The position numbers and the translations under genes are program-made. A stretch of DNA of 44,158 nt from Candidatus Moraniibacteriota bacterium (GTDB lineage: Bacteria > Patescibacteriota > Minisyncoccia > Moranbacterales > UBA1568), in assembly GCA_017992575.1 (NCBI GenBank), contig JAGOOJ010000001.1, positions 1 to 44,158 of the forward strand, written 5' to 3'. Shown piece by piece: positions 21,313-30,141 of this stretch. Below the pieces are notes generated by a model. It did not search any database. It had not been told where the DNA came from and was given only the letters and a program-made list of their open reading frames with translations. The first letter of the stretch is position 1. Each line of letters begins with the position of its first letter.

Positions 21313-22396
21313 TTTTTTTCTCCCATCAGTATCCTGGCGTCGCTCTTTTTTTGTGACGTTGTTTTTTGTGACGCTGGCGGCACTTCTGTTCTGGCTCGAT
21401 GGGTTTCGTTCGTATGAATCAGAAGTTCGTGTGCTTGTCATTGGGAAATCGGCCGGGATAGCAACAGACCAGGTAGTGGAAAATCTTGCTGTCTTAACGA
21501 GTAACCTATCCTTCTACGAGCGCGTGTTGTCCGGAAACGACCTCATTGATGATGATTTTGCTGGATTTTCACCAGATAAACGGAAAACACTGTGGAATGA
21601 AGCAGTGACCGCCAAACGGAGCGAAGGGAGTAGTATACTGGTGATTACCGCCAGACAGGAGAGCGCAGAAAAAGCCAAACTGTTAGTAGAGGAAACAGTC
21701 AAGACACTTTTTTCTGTGGCGAGTTTCTACTATACTATACAGGCTGATGTCGACATGCGGATCATTGATGGAACCATTATCAAAACGACGCTTCGTAGTC
21801 CGTTTCAGTATGTTCTTACAAGTTTCGGAAGTGCTCTTGTGTTGACGTCATTGTTCTTTGCTCTTCTTTCAGTGGCTCCGGTTTTGTTTGGAGAACACCG
21901 AAGTATTGAGAGACGGTCAATGAAAGTGCCGTCGGAGAGTTCTCCAGAAAAAGAATATCAGGCCTCCGCTCTGGGTTCTGCTGTTCCCTACATCGATCCT
22001 CGCAAGTTTGTCCCGGCTCGTCCGAAAACACTCTCTTTTGAATCGAGTCATGAGGAGCAGTTGATTCGAGAGGAAATACTGGCGCCATTGGCGAATCAGG
22101 TTTTAGAGGAAAAAGGAATAGTGGTGGAGGCTTCAAGTGAGCGAATGTTGCCCGGAATGGATGTAGAAAATTTACCCTTTGAATTCGAAGAGATACCTCA
22201 TACGGAAGGAATGATACGCAATACTGATATGCCGGACGAGGCGCTCATTTTTTCGAGTGTAGAAGCTCCTGTTGGAGAAAAAGCGCTTCCGGTTCAGGAA
22301 GCAGTGGAAGAAATTGTTTTGCCAGTGAAGACCGGGGAACCGACTATTGAAGAGTATAAGCGTCGTTTGAATGAATTGTTATCGGGAGGGAAATAA
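21290..22396 (+). CDS. Wzz-like co-polymerase domain protein with long cytoplasmic tail
   Basis: 368 residues: a membrane helix near 19-37, an extracytoplasmic domain of about 130 residues, a second helix near 172-195, then about 170 residues of acidic, low-complexity cytoplasmic tail ending EEYKRRLNELLSG. The first 200 residues match the architecture of the protein at 4903-5568; the tail is extra and rich in E, P and V. The start at 21290 lies within the preceding glycosyltransferase gene (23-base overlap). It is a likely chain-length or export partner for the polysaccharide made by neighbouring enzymes. Tyrosine-kinase motifs are absent. Confidence 0.7.
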   Translation: MPLSAVNNFFLPSVSWRRSFFVTLFFVTLAALLFWLDGFRSYESEVRVLVIGKSAGIATDQVVENLAVLTSNLSFYERVLSGNDLIDDDFAGFSPDKRKTLWNEAVTAKRSEGSSILVITARQESAEKAKLLVEETVKTLFSVASFYYTIQADVDMRIIDGTIIKTTLRSPFQYVLTSFGSALVLTSLFFALLSVAPVLFGEHRSIERRSMKVPSESSPEKEYQASALGSAVPYIDPRKFVPARPKTLSFESSHEEQLIREEILAPLANQVLEEKGIVVEASSERMLPGMDVENLPFEFEEIPHTEGMIRNTDMPDEALIFSSVEAPVGEKALPVQEAVEEIVLPVKTGEPTIEEYKRRLNELLSGGK

Positions 22397-22412
22397 TTGT
22401 AATAAATTGTTT

Positions 22413-23783
22413 ATGAAGCAACATTCGAAAAAGTTTTGGTTCATCTTCAGTACCGGAGCAATTCTTTTTCTTCTGGGATGGTTTGTTTTTTGGGAGGTGC
22501 GGACGAATGGGCTAGAAAGCCTCAAACGTTTGCTTGGATTACTTCCTGTCAAACAAGAAATGAAAACGGATCTCGATACAGTGATTTCGTTGGCAGATTC
22601 GCTCCTTCATACTGATGGCAAGGAAAAAGTCTTTTTGATTCTCTTCCAGAATAATTTGGAGTTGCGACCGGGAGGGGGATTTATCGGTTCTTTCGGTGTG
22701 CTCAAGGTGCGAGATGGTAATATTACCAATTTTGCGGTTCACGATACAGCCAACTTTGATGGACGCATTCCCGATACAGTATTGCCTCCCTATCCTATGC
22801 AGGAGACGCTCAAGATTCCTTCATGGAAGTTTCGTGATTCCAATTATTCTCCAGACTTTGCAGAAAACGCCAAGTGGGCAGAAGAATTTTATAAAATGGG
22901 TCAGGGACAGGAGCAGTTTGATGGGATTGTGGGTGTGACTACCAACGTCCTCACCTCTTTCTTGCGTGTGACCGGACCAGTAGAGATTGCCGGATATCCT
23001 GGAATCTATGGAGCGGACAACGCTATACTCGATTTGGAGTATCAGGTGGAAGAGGGATATAAGAAACAAAACATTGCGCTGGGGGAGCGAAAGTCAATGA
23101 TGAATATTTTGGGTCGAGAAATTTTACAGCAAGTGAAGGCGTTACCATTGACAAAAAAATACGAACTTTTTCAAGTCGTGCTTGACGATCTCCACCGGAA
23201 GGATATCCAGTTGTTGTTTCGAGATGAGAACTTGCAGGCGGATGTTGTGGCTTCCGGGTGGGACGGAACGCTTGACAGTACGTGGCACAATGACTATTTG
23301 ATGTTGGCCGATGCGAACCTCAATTCTTTCAAGAGTGACTATTACATGAAACGGTCGTATCAGTACACGGTTGATTTATCTAAAGATATTCCCGAAGCTA
23401 CGCTGGCAGTGACATACAAACATACTGCTAAAGAAAAGAGTTGGTTGACCAAAGATTATCAAACGTATCTACGGGTGTATGTACCTAAGGGAAGTTTTTT
23501 GACCGAGGTGACTAATACGGCTACAAAGCCGGTTTTTGGTGAACTCCTCAATAAAAAATATTTTGGAGTGCTTATCCATGTACCGCTCGGTACTGAGAAG
23601 ACCGTGGTGTTCCATTACACAATCCCGAAGGATATCGAGCGTCAATGGTATGATTTGAAAGTGGAAAAACAGCCCGGATTGAATGATGTTCCGGTGAGCG
23701 TCACCGTCATCAAAACAGATGGGGTAAAAGAAGAAAAAACATTCACCCTGAACAGAAACACGGTTTTGAGTACTCTTGAGTAA
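22413..23783 (+). CDS. DUF4012-domain membrane-anchored protein
   Basis: 456 residues with an N-terminal membrane anchor (about 8-27). The DUF4012 signature is clear: FLILFQNNLELRPGGGFIGS followed by FGVLKVRDG, then FDGRIPDTVLPPYPM, and later QFDGIVGVTTNVLTSFLRVT. Family function is unknown, although members recur in CPR and actinobacterial polysaccharide loci. Start: ATG at 22413, after which the anchor begins; an in-frame ATG at 22371 lies inside the previous gene. No close ribosome-binding site is seen. It is the last gene of the operon, with a strong terminator downstream. Confidence 0.9.
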   Translation: MKQHSKKFWFIFSTGAILFLLGWFVFWEVRTNGLESLKRLLGLLPVKQEMKTDLDTVISLADSLLHTDGKEKVFLILFQNNLELRPGGGFIGSFGVLKVRDGNITNFAVHDTANFDGRIPDTVLPPYPMQETLKIPSWKFRDSNYSPDFAENAKWAEEFYKMGQGQEQFDGIVGVTTNVLTSFLRVTGPVEIAGYPGIYGADNAILDLEYQVEEGYKKQNIALGERKSMMNILGREILQQVKALPLTKKYELFQVVLDDLHRKDIQLLFRDENLQADVVASGWDGTLDSTWHNDYLMLADANLNSFKSDYYMKRSYQYTVDLSKDIPEATLAVTYKHTAKEKSWLTKDYQTYLRVYVPKGSFLTEVTNTATKPVFGELLNKKYFGVLIHVPLGTEKTVVFHYTIPKDIERQWYDLKVEKQPGLNDVPVSVTVIKTDGVKEEKTFTLNRNTVLSTLE

Positions 23784-23818
23784 GATAAAAACTGTTTCGA
23801 AGACCTCTTGGTGCTTCG

Positions 23819-23877
23819 AGGCAGTAGCCAAGGGGTATCCCTGCATGTGCCTGATACCCCTTCACTACTGCCTTTTT
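23819..23877 (+). terminator. Strong terminator after the DUF4012 gene
   Basis: An outer stem AGGCAGTAG/CTACTGCCT (23819-23827 with 23865-23873) and an inner stem AAGGGGTATC/GATACCCCTT, then TTTTT. Confidence 0.92.
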
Positions 23878-23955
23878 GTTTGCGGGTAGTACGCAAGTCC
23901 TTTAGAAAATCTCTCTGGTGTAACCTATCGTCGCCTTTGGGCGCAAGGAGGAATC

Positions 23956-24375
23956 TTGGATACGGCGATGTCATTTGTTAGGAATCTGCCCATAGACGGT
24001 TTATTCGTTCTGGGGGCTCATGTTGTGGCATGGCTCTACTGTGCACAGAGCCTGTGGAACATGGGCGACATGCCCCCGAGTGAACTGGCCGATATTCGCT
24101 TGAAGTTTCACTCGTCGGAGATTTCGAAGCCGTTGATTCTGGTCGCCAATACTTGGTGGCGACGCCTGCTTCGTGAAGGGGCACTTGTTTTTTGCTTCTG
24201 GGCACTCGTTTCCAATTACATCCAGGACCATAAGTCCTTGGGGGTAGCAGTGACCTTCTTGGGGGTTGCGATTCTGGGAGTAGAAGCGTTCAGTCGTTTC
24301 AATCGTCGGCGCTATCGGCACAATCTGTACGTCTGTGATCAGACATACAAAGCCCAGGCGACATCAATGAGCTGA
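23956..24375 (+). CDS. Small membrane orphan protein of unknown function, 139 aa
   Basis: I do not recognise this protein. AAGGAGG at 23945-23951 sits 4 bases before a TTG and 16 before the in-frame ATG at 23968, so the TTG at 23956 is the better start. Hydrophobic helices lie at about 13-30 and in a pair near 74-110. The C-terminus is basic (FNRRRYRHNLYV) and ends polar. It is a single-gene unit between two terminators (23819-23877 and 24392-24418), G+C-richer than the DUF4012 gene before it. It is another of the isolated orphan genes in this window. Confidence 0.6.
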   Translation: MDTAMSFVRNLPIDGLFVLGAHVVAWLYCAQSLWNMGDMPPSELADIRLKFHSSEISKPLILVANTWWRRLLREGALVFCFWALVSNYIQDHKSLGVAVTFLGVAILGVEAFSRFNRRRYRHNLYVCDQTYKAQATSMS

Positions 24376-24391
24376 GGGCTTTGCCTCTTTG

Positions 24392-24418
24392 CCACGGACA
24401 GCGTTTCCGTGGTTTTTT
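24392..24418 (+). terminator. Intrinsic terminator after the small membrane orphan
   Basis: CCACGGA/TCCGTGG stem (24392-24398 with 24406-24412), then TTTTTT. Confidence 0.9.
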
Positions 24419-24443
24419 CTTTTTGTAAAAGCAAAATGAGCCG

Positions 24444-24452
24444 TGCTATAAT
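24444..24452 (+). promoter_or_regulatory. Extended -10 promoter of the trmD/mur operon
   Basis: TGC-TATAAT (24444-24452). No good -35. The leader to the ATG at 24504 is about 45 bases and contains AAGGAGGG, too far (about 27 bases) from the ATG to serve as its ribosome site. Confidence 0.7.
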
Positions 24453-24503
24453 GAAAGTCAACGAAGCTAAGGAGGGCTAATAAGTACTCATAAAATTAAT
24501 GTT

Positions 24504-25172
24504 ATGCGTTTTGACATCATTTCGTTGTTTCCTGAGAGTTTTATTTCTTATCTCACTGCATCAATTTTGAAGAAGGCCCAAGAAAAAAATCTGATTGAAA
24601 TTCATAGACATCAACTGCGTGATTTCACTCATGATGCACACAAGACCGTGGACGACACTCCCTATGGCGGTGGAGCGGGTATGGTGCTCAAGGTCGAACC
24701 TATTGCTGAAGCCCTCAGCTATGTAAAATCCTTGGTTCCAGAGAAAAGCACGCGGACCATTCTTTTTTCTGCAAAGGGGAAAGTCTGTACCCAGGAAGAT
24801 ATGAAGCGTCTCTCTGGCTATGCACGTCTGATACTCTTGTGCGGGAGGTATGAGGGGGTTGATGAACGAGTGGCGGAATATCTGGTAGATGAAGAGCTTT
24901 CTATCGGTGAATATGTGCTGACAGGAGGTGAAATTCCAGCCCTGGTTGTTGTGGATGCTGTTTCTCGGTTGCTTCCAGGGGTGTTAGGAAATTCAGCGAG
25001 TGCCATAGATGAATCACATAGTGTTCTCGGTACCCTCGAGTATCCTCAGTATACGAAACCGGAAATCTGGAAGGACAAGCGGGTTCCAGAAGTGTTGCTC
25101 TCCGGCCATCATAGTGAGATAGAAAAATGGCGTGCCGCTCAGTCGACCAAACCACGCTCTTTTACAGTATGA
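24504..25172 (+). CDS. trmD: tRNA (guanine-N1-)-methyltransferase
   Basis: Methylates G37 of tRNAs using S-adenosylmethionine, preventing frameshifts. Its 222 residues show the SPOUT/TrmD signatures: MRFDIISLFPESF at the N-terminus, DDTPYGGGAGMVLK, LLCGRYEGVDERV in the knot, and SIGEYVLTGGE with VDAVSRLLPGVLGN. The C-terminal domain carries YPQYTKPEIWKDKRVPEVLL. It is slightly shorter than E. coli TrmD (255), lacking part of the end. The stop overlaps the start of the FtsW/RodA gene (ATGA), so translation is coupled. Confidence 0.96.
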   Translation: MRFDIISLFPESFISYLTASILKKAQEKNLIEIHRHQLRDFTHDAHKTVDDTPYGGGAGMVLKVEPIAEALSYVKSLVPEKSTRTILFSAKGKVCTQEDMKRLSGYARLILLCGRYEGVDERVAEYLVDEELSIGEYVLTGGEIPALVVVDAVSRLLPGVLGNSASAIDESHSVLGTLEYPQYTKPEIWKDKRVPEVLLSGHHSEIEKWRAAQSTKPRSFTV

Positions 25173-26278
25173 AAGAATCAGGTCATCATCTCGACCGCCC
25201 GCTCCTCTCCGCTCTCGTGGCTCTTTTAGGTATTGGTATTATTATGGTAGCCAGCGCCGGGGTAGTGTATGGTAAGGTACGTTTTGGTGATGATTACTAT
25301 TTTCTGAAGCAACAGTTATTGGGACTCGGTGTCGGGGTGGCGCTACTCTTTATTTTCCAAAAAATTCACTACACGGTTTGGCAACGATTTGTTTTGCCTA
25401 TTTTTCTTTTGGCCCTAGTACTGTTGATACTGGTATTTATCCCTGGATTTGGGACAACAGTGTATGGAGCAGCGCGTTGGATACAATTAGGCCCCCTCTC
25501 TTTTCAACCATCGGAGGTTATGAAATTTTCCATAATTTTGTATCTTTCGGCTTGGTTGTCAGGTAAAGGGACGGTTAAAACAGCTGATTTCTTCGAAGGA
25601 CTCGTTCCTTTTCTGGCTCTTATTTCTGTGGTTGGATTTCTCATTATTAAACAACCGGATACTGGGACTCTCGGGCTTATTTTTCTCATTTCATTGGCTA
25701 TCTTTTTTGCCTCCGGAGCAAATATTACCCATATTTTTTCGCTCTTTTTAGGAGGGTTGCTTTTTCTGTTCGTGTTAATTAAAATAGCGCCCTATCGGAT
25801 GCAGCGTTTTCTGGTTTTTATGAATCCGGATCATGACCCACTGGGTTTTGGGTATCAAATGTCACAGGCGTTACTGGCTATCGGTTCTGGAGGGGTACTG
25901 GGTGTCGGTTTGGGACAGAGTCGTCAGAAGTTCAATTATCTGCCTGAACCAGTCACTGATTCTATTTTTGCTGTCCTTGGAGAGGAATTGGGCCTGTTGG
26001 GAACGGTAGTAGTCGTTGGACTTTTTTTGTTTCTTGCTTGGCGCGGGGCACGAATCGCTCTTCGAGCGCCGGACGAATTTGGTCGTTTGTTAGCTGTCGG
26101 GATAACTTCTTGGATTGTTTTTCAGGCGTTTATTAATATTGGAGCTATTACTGGACTTATTCCACTGACCGGTATTCCGCTTCCTTTTATTAGCTATGGA
26201 GGAACGTCACTGGCGGTGTTATTGGCAGCGATGGGGATATTGCTAAATATATCCAAACATTCTACACTGAAGGGGTAA
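25169..26278 (+). CDS. ftsW: FtsW/RodA-family peptidoglycan glycosyltransferase (SEDS)
   Basis: A SEDS polymerase of 369 residues with about 10 membrane helices. The start at 25169 overlaps the trmD stop in an ATGA. Motifs include AARWIQLGPLSFQPSEVMKF (with the typical GxxxxQPSE), KQPDTGTLGLIFLI, and the C-terminal TGIPLPFISYGGTSLA. It polymerises lipid II into glycan strands with a partner PBP. Its place before murG and murC, as in classical dcw clusters, favours FtsW (division), but RodA (elongation) cannot be excluded. Confidence 0.92.
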   Translation: MKESGHHLDRPLLSALVALLGIGIIMVASAGVVYGKVRFGDDYYFLKQQLLGLGVGVALLFIFQKIHYTVWQRFVLPIFLLALVLLILVFIPGFGTTVYGAARWIQLGPLSFQPSEVMKFSIILYLSAWLSGKGTVKTADFFEGLVPFLALISVVGFLIIKQPDTGTLGLIFLISLAIFFASGANITHIFSLFLGGLLFLFVLIKIAPYRMQRFLVFMNPDHDPLGFGYQMSQALLAIGSGGVLGVGLGQSRQKFNYLPEPVTDSIFAVLGEELGLLGTVVVVGLFLFLAWRGARIALRAPDEFGRLLAVGITSWIVFQAFINIGAITGLIPLTGIPLPFISYGGTSLAVLLAAMGILLNISKHSTLKG

Positions 26279-26300
26279 ATAAGGGAAAATATCTGCACCT

Positions 26301-27422
26301 ATGTCTCTTCCTCGTGTGGTATTGTCGGGCGGTGTTTCGGGTGGTCATACGTTTCCGCTTATTGCGGTAGCGCGAGCATTGCGGACACAGTTTCCTCAAG
26401 GTATCGAATTTCTTTTCATTGGTTCCAAAGGACACTTTGAAAGTGAATCCATGGCAGCCGAAGGTATTCCAGCTCAGTATGTATTAACCGGAAAAATGCG
26501 ACGGTATTTTTCACTTCTTAATTTTATTGACCCCTTCAAGGTTCCGATTGGTTTTATCCAGTCTCTCTGGAAATTATTTGTGTTCATGCCAGATGTCGTC
26601 TTTGCGAAGGGTGGATCCGCTTCGGTTCCCGTAGTATTGGCTGCTTGGGTATATCGGATTCCTGTGGTTATTCATGATTCTGATGCTGTAGCTGGTCGGG
26701 CGAATCGTTTTTTGGCTCGTTTTGCTACTCGTATCGCGATTGCCTATTCGAGTGCACGAAATTATTTTCCGGAGGAAAAAACAGCGCTCACCGGAAATCC
26801 CGTGCGGGAAGAGATTTTGAGGGGAGACGCTACACGAGGAGCAACACAGCTCGGTCTTTCTCTTGAAAAGCCGGTGCTGTTGGTGTTGGGCGGGAGTCAG
26901 GGGGCGACACTTTTGAACGAATCCCTGCTTCATATTTTGCCAGAACTTTTGAAAGCCGGCATTCAGATTGTTCATCAAACAGGACGGGAAAATTATGATG
27001 CGCTGAATCGAATTCGAACAGAACACGGATTGGATCAACCAGGGAGCGGGTATGTGATTCGTGATTTTTTTCCAGTTACAGAGTTGGCAGACGTGTTAGC
27101 ATTGGCATTAGTGGTGCTTTCACGAGCAGGAGCTTCATCTATTTCTGAATTAGCAGCAACAAAAAAGGCTTCTATTCTGGTTCCTCTGGCGAGTGCTGCG
27201 AATGATGAACAGCGTATGAATGCGTATGATATTGCCAAGATTGGTGGAGCAGAAGTGTTGGAGGAAGCTAATTTAGGGGAGCATATTCTGCTTCAAAAAA
27301 TTATTGAGTTGATGCGAGATGGTAATTTACGTTCCCAGTTAGGGGAGCATATGTATCAGTTTTACCACCCGGATGCTTCGGCAGCTATCGCTACGGGTAT
27401 TCGGACACTTATGAATCGTTAG
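26301..27422 (+). CDS. murG: UDP-N-acetylglucosamine-lipid I N-acetylglucosaminyltransferase
   Basis: Adds GlcNAc to lipid I on the inner membrane face, forming lipid II. 373 residues, usual length. The N-terminal glycine loop reads SGGVSGGHTFPLIAVARAL (the family usually has GGTGGH; here one residue is inserted). NPVREEI, LVLGGSQGATLLNESL, and the donor-site stretch VVLSRAGASSISELAATKKA with LVPLASAANDEQ are clear. It lies 22 bases after ftsW and 4 bases before murC. Confidence 0.95.
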   Translation: MSLPRVVLSGGVSGGHTFPLIAVARALRTQFPQGIEFLFIGSKGHFESESMAAEGIPAQYVLTGKMRRYFSLLNFIDPFKVPIGFIQSLWKLFVFMPDVVFAKGGSASVPVVLAAWVYRIPVVIHDSDAVAGRANRFLARFATRIAIAYSSARNYFPEEKTALTGNPVREEILRGDATRGATQLGLSLEKPVLLVLGGSQGATLLNESLLHILPELLKAGIQIVHQTGRENYDALNRIRTEHGLDQPGSGYVIRDFFPVTELADVLALALVVLSRAGASSISELAATKKASILVPLASAANDEQRMNAYDIAKIGGAEVLEEANLGEHILLQKIIELMRDGNLRSQLGEHMYQFYHPDASAAIATGIRTLMNR

Positions 27423-27426
27423 TTCT

Positions 27427-28842
27427 ATGCCTTCGCTTCATCTATCGCGCTTCAAACACGTTCATATGATCGGTATCAAAGGTGCCGGTATGACCGCTTT
27501 AGCAGAGTTTTTGTTACGGCAGGGTGCACAAGTGACTGGGTCTGATACGGACGAGATCTTTTTTACCGATGCTATTTTGCAACGTTTGGAGATACCCGTA
27601 AAACACCCTTTTGCTGTAGAAAATATTCCTAAAAAAGCTGATATAATCATTTATTCTACTGCTTACACCAAAGAGCAGAATCAAGAATTGGCGGGGGCGT
27701 TCGTTGTCGGGGTTCCGGTTTTGAGCTATCCTGAGGCACTTGGTGCTTTGACAGAGGAAAAGTTAACGTTGGCGGTGTGTGGTACTCATGGTAAAACAAC
27801 CACCAGCGCTCTTTTGGCAGATACGCTTGAATACTGTGGCAAGAACCCTTCTGCTATTGTGGGGAGTCGGATAATGAGTTGGGGAGGAAATTCCCTTTTC
27901 GGTACGGGAGAGTATTTGGTAATCGAGGCCGATGAATATCAGAATAAACTTGCTCAGTATCAACCATTTGCGGTCATTCTTACGAGTATTGATTTTGATC
28001 ATCCGGATTACTTTGTTGATAGAGAAAGTTATGAACAGGTGTTTTCAGATTTTGTTGCCAAAATTCCAGCGCATGGGATACTTGTGTATTGTGCTGACTC
28101 TGCAGCTGTAGCTCGTGTGGCAACACGGGCTCGCTGTCGTACGGTGTCTTATGGCACGTTGGCGCCGGCGGATTTTCAAGTTATTGAATACACTCCGGAG
28201 AAAATAGGATTTCTTTCCGAAAAGGAAATGATCTGCCAGTCTTTCTCTGTCATTCATCAAAACGAAAAGAGAGGGCCGTTTCGACTCAAATTAGCGGGTG
28301 TTCATAATGCTCTCAATGCCACTGCTGTTTTGGCACTCCTCTCAACGCTCGGGGTAGAAGCGACTCGCTTGAAGGCTGGCGTAGAACGGTTTACCGGAAC
28401 AGAACGTCGCTTTGAATATATTGGTGAACGGTACGGAGCGCTCCTCTACGATGATTATGCTCATCACCCAGAAGAAATTAAAGCGACTCTGCGAGCGTTT
28501 CGAGATTTATATCCGAACAAGAGATTAACCGCTTTGTTTCATCCTCATACGTATACCCGTACTAAGGCACTTCTTTCTGATTTTGCACAGAGTTTCGATG
28601 AGGCTGATCGGGTGATTATCCTTGATATCTATGGCAGTGCTCGAGAAGAACAAGGCGGGGTTACTTCACAAGACCTGGTGGACCAAATTCAGCGTTATTT
28701 TCTCGGTAAAGCTGAAGTGGCACATGACACGAGTATTCTGACTACTGAATTAGAGAAGACAATGGGTCGACAAGATGTTATTATTACGCTTGGAGCTGGG
28801 AATGTATGGGAAATATCCCATACATTGGCTCGGGCAAAATAA
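27427..28842 (+). CDS. murC: UDP-N-acetylmuramate-L-alanine ligase
   Basis: ATP-dependent addition of L-alanine to UDP-MurNAc. 471 residues. N-terminal Rossmann motif HMIGIKGAGMTALAEFLL, ATP-binding loop GTHGKTTTS at 119-127, DFDHPDYF in the central domain, and C-terminal YDDYAHHPEEIKATL with FHPHTYTRTKALL. All three Mur-ligase domains are complete. murD, murE, murF and mraY are not in the window. Confidence 0.95.
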   Translation: MPSLHLSRFKHVHMIGIKGAGMTALAEFLLRQGAQVTGSDTDEIFFTDAILQRLEIPVKHPFAVENIPKKADIIIYSTAYTKEQNQELAGAFVVGVPVLSYPEALGALTEEKLTLAVCGTHGKTTTSALLADTLEYCGKNPSAIVGSRIMSWGGNSLFGTGEYLVIEADEYQNKLAQYQPFAVILTSIDFDHPDYFVDRESYEQVFSDFVAKIPAHGILVYCADSAAVARVATRARCRTVSYGTLAPADFQVIEYTPEKIGFLSEKEMICQSFSVIHQNEKRGPFRLKLAGVHNALNATAVLALLSTLGVEATRLKAGVERFTGTERRFEYIGERYGALLYDDYAHHPEEIKATLRAFRDLYPNKRLTALFHPHTYTRTKALLSDFAQSFDEADRVIILDIYGSAREEQGGVTSQDLVDQIQRYFLGKAEVAHDTSILTTELEKTMGRQDVIITLGAGNVWEISHTLARAK

Positions 28843-28858
28843 TTGGATTTTTCATCAT

Positions 28859-29785
28859 ATGTTTCTTCGAGAAAATATTCCACTCGCGCCACTATCGACA
28901 TTTCAGGTTGGTGGCACGACTCGGTACTATACGGAAGTGTCGGGTGCTCTGGAACTAGCAGAAGCGTTCGAATATGCAGAAAAGCACAAACTCCCATATT
29001 TTGTTTTAGGAGGAGGGAGCAATATTTTGTTTGCCGATCAAAGATTTGAAGGTCTCATTATTCATATGGTGGGCGGAAGTGTGAATACAACGGGTGAGAA
29101 AGTGGTCGCTAGCGCTGGTGTCCCTCTTGCTCGGGTAGTTCAGAGAGCTCAGGAAGCTGGGTTGGCAGGCATAGAAAAATTGGCTGGTATCCCAGGTTCA
29201 TTTGGTGGCGCTATTCGAGGCAATGCTGGAGCCTTTGGGGTAGAGATTGGCACCCTGGTACTTTCAGTGAAAACATTGGATCGCTATTCTGGTATGGTGC
29301 AGGAGCATCGACAGGAAGGGTGTAACTTTCAGTATCGAAACAGTCTTTTTAAACGGAATCCGAAGCTGGTAGTTCTTTCGGCTGAGCTCCAGTTGGAGCC
29401 CGGTGATACAGTAGCCCTGAAGCGTGTTATGGATGAGACTATGGCTATTCGTGAGTCGAAACATCCTCAAGATGCCAAGTGTGCTGGATCATTCTTTATG
29501 AATCCTCTCGTAAAAGATGAACAGTTACTGAAGGAATTTGAAAAGGATACGGGGAACACCTCGAAGGATGGTAAACTGCCGGCCGGTTGGCTCATCGATC
29601 ATGTCGGATTGCGAGGGAAAAAGATCGGAGGGGCACAGGTCAGTCCAATTCATCCGAATTATCTTTTGAATACTGGGACAGCTACAGCACGTGATATCGT
29701 GATGTTGGCGAGTTTGATCAAAACGCGGGTCCGAGACGAACTTCATGTACGGCTCAAGGAAGAAGTACAGTTCGTTGGATTTTAG
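28859..29785 (+). CDS. murB: UDP-N-acetylenolpyruvoylglucosamine reductase
   Basis: FAD-dependent, NADPH-using reduction of the enolpyruvyl group to make UDP-MurNAc. 308 residues. The start at 28859 (MFLRENIPLAPLSTFQVGG) is chosen for the family N-terminus; an upstream in-frame ATG lies inside murC. FAD-binding motifs LGGGSNILFAD and GIPGSFGGAIRGNAGAFG are clear, and the active-site serine lies in AGSFFMNP. This SFFMNP form and the lack of an extra loop suggest a type II enzyme. It follows murC by 16 bases. Confidence 0.95.
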   Translation: MFLRENIPLAPLSTFQVGGTTRYYTEVSGALELAEAFEYAEKHKLPYFVLGGGSNILFADQRFEGLIIHMVGGSVNTTGEKVVASAGVPLARVVQRAQEAGLAGIEKLAGIPGSFGGAIRGNAGAFGVEIGTLVLSVKTLDRYSGMVQEHRQEGCNFQYRNSLFKRNPKLVVLSAELQLEPGDTVALKRVMDETMAIRESKHPQDAKCAGSFFMNPLVKDEQLLKEFEKDTGNTSKDGKLPAGWLIDHVGLRGKKIGGAQVSPIHPNYLLNTGTATARDIVMLASLIKTRVRDELHVRLKEEVQFVGF

Positions 29786-29821
29786 GTTCTTTAGGATGTT
29801 GGATCGGAAAGCGAGGTAGAT

Positions 29822-30058
29822 ATGAGAGCATTGCTACAATGCTTTCGGTGCGGAGTACAACTTTCGGTCATTTGTTCTGCCTGGGAGTATGGCTCCTATT
29901 GCTCCGAGTGGTGTAGTAGTCAGCCTAAGGGCAGACAGGAGGTCTTAGCGGCTGGTGCTGATACACAATCCTCAGACGATGCTGGCATGAATGCTTTTCG
30001 TCGTGGACAACTTCAGCTTGACGCTGGCGATCCGCAAGAACGCCAGTTGGTCGATTGA
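29822..30058 (+). CDS. Small cysteine-motif orphan protein, 78 aa
   Basis: I do not recognise this protein. It begins MRALLQCFRCGVQLSV and contains CxxC (7-10) and a pair at Cys27/Cys31 (SYCSEWC), which with Cys18 could form a small zinc ribbon. The C-terminal 45 residues are polar and low in hydrophobics. GAGGT lies just before the ATG. It is a single gene after murB with its own terminator at 30069-30102, and is G+C-richer than murB. It is either a real orphan gene or a decayed remnant; the cysteine spacing favours the former. Confidence 0.5.
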   Translation: MRALLQCFRCGVQLSVICSAWEYGSYCSEWCSSQPKGRQEVLAAGADTQSSDDAGMNAFRRGQLQLDAGDPQERQLVD

Positions 30059-30068
30059 GGCTTTTTGT

Positions 30069-30102
30069 AAGCGGGTTTCTTGGATAAGAGACACGCTTTT
30101 TT
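30069..30102 (+). terminator. Intrinsic terminator after the cysteine-motif orphan
   Basis: AAGCG/CGCTT outer stem and GTTTCTT/AAGAGAC inner stem with one G-U and one internal mismatch, loop GGAT, then TTTT. Confidence 0.8.
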
Positions 30103-30126
30103 CTTTGTTCCCATAGCAAACAGATG

Positions 30127-30135
30127 TGCTATACT
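30127..30135 (+). promoter_or_regulatory. Extended -10 promoter in front of the 65-aa membrane protein
   Basis: TGC-TATACT (30127-30135), the same nonamer as at 1873-1881. It ends 6 bases before the ATG at 30142, so the mRNA should be leaderless. Confidence 0.65.
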
Positions 30136-30141
30136 AAAGCC

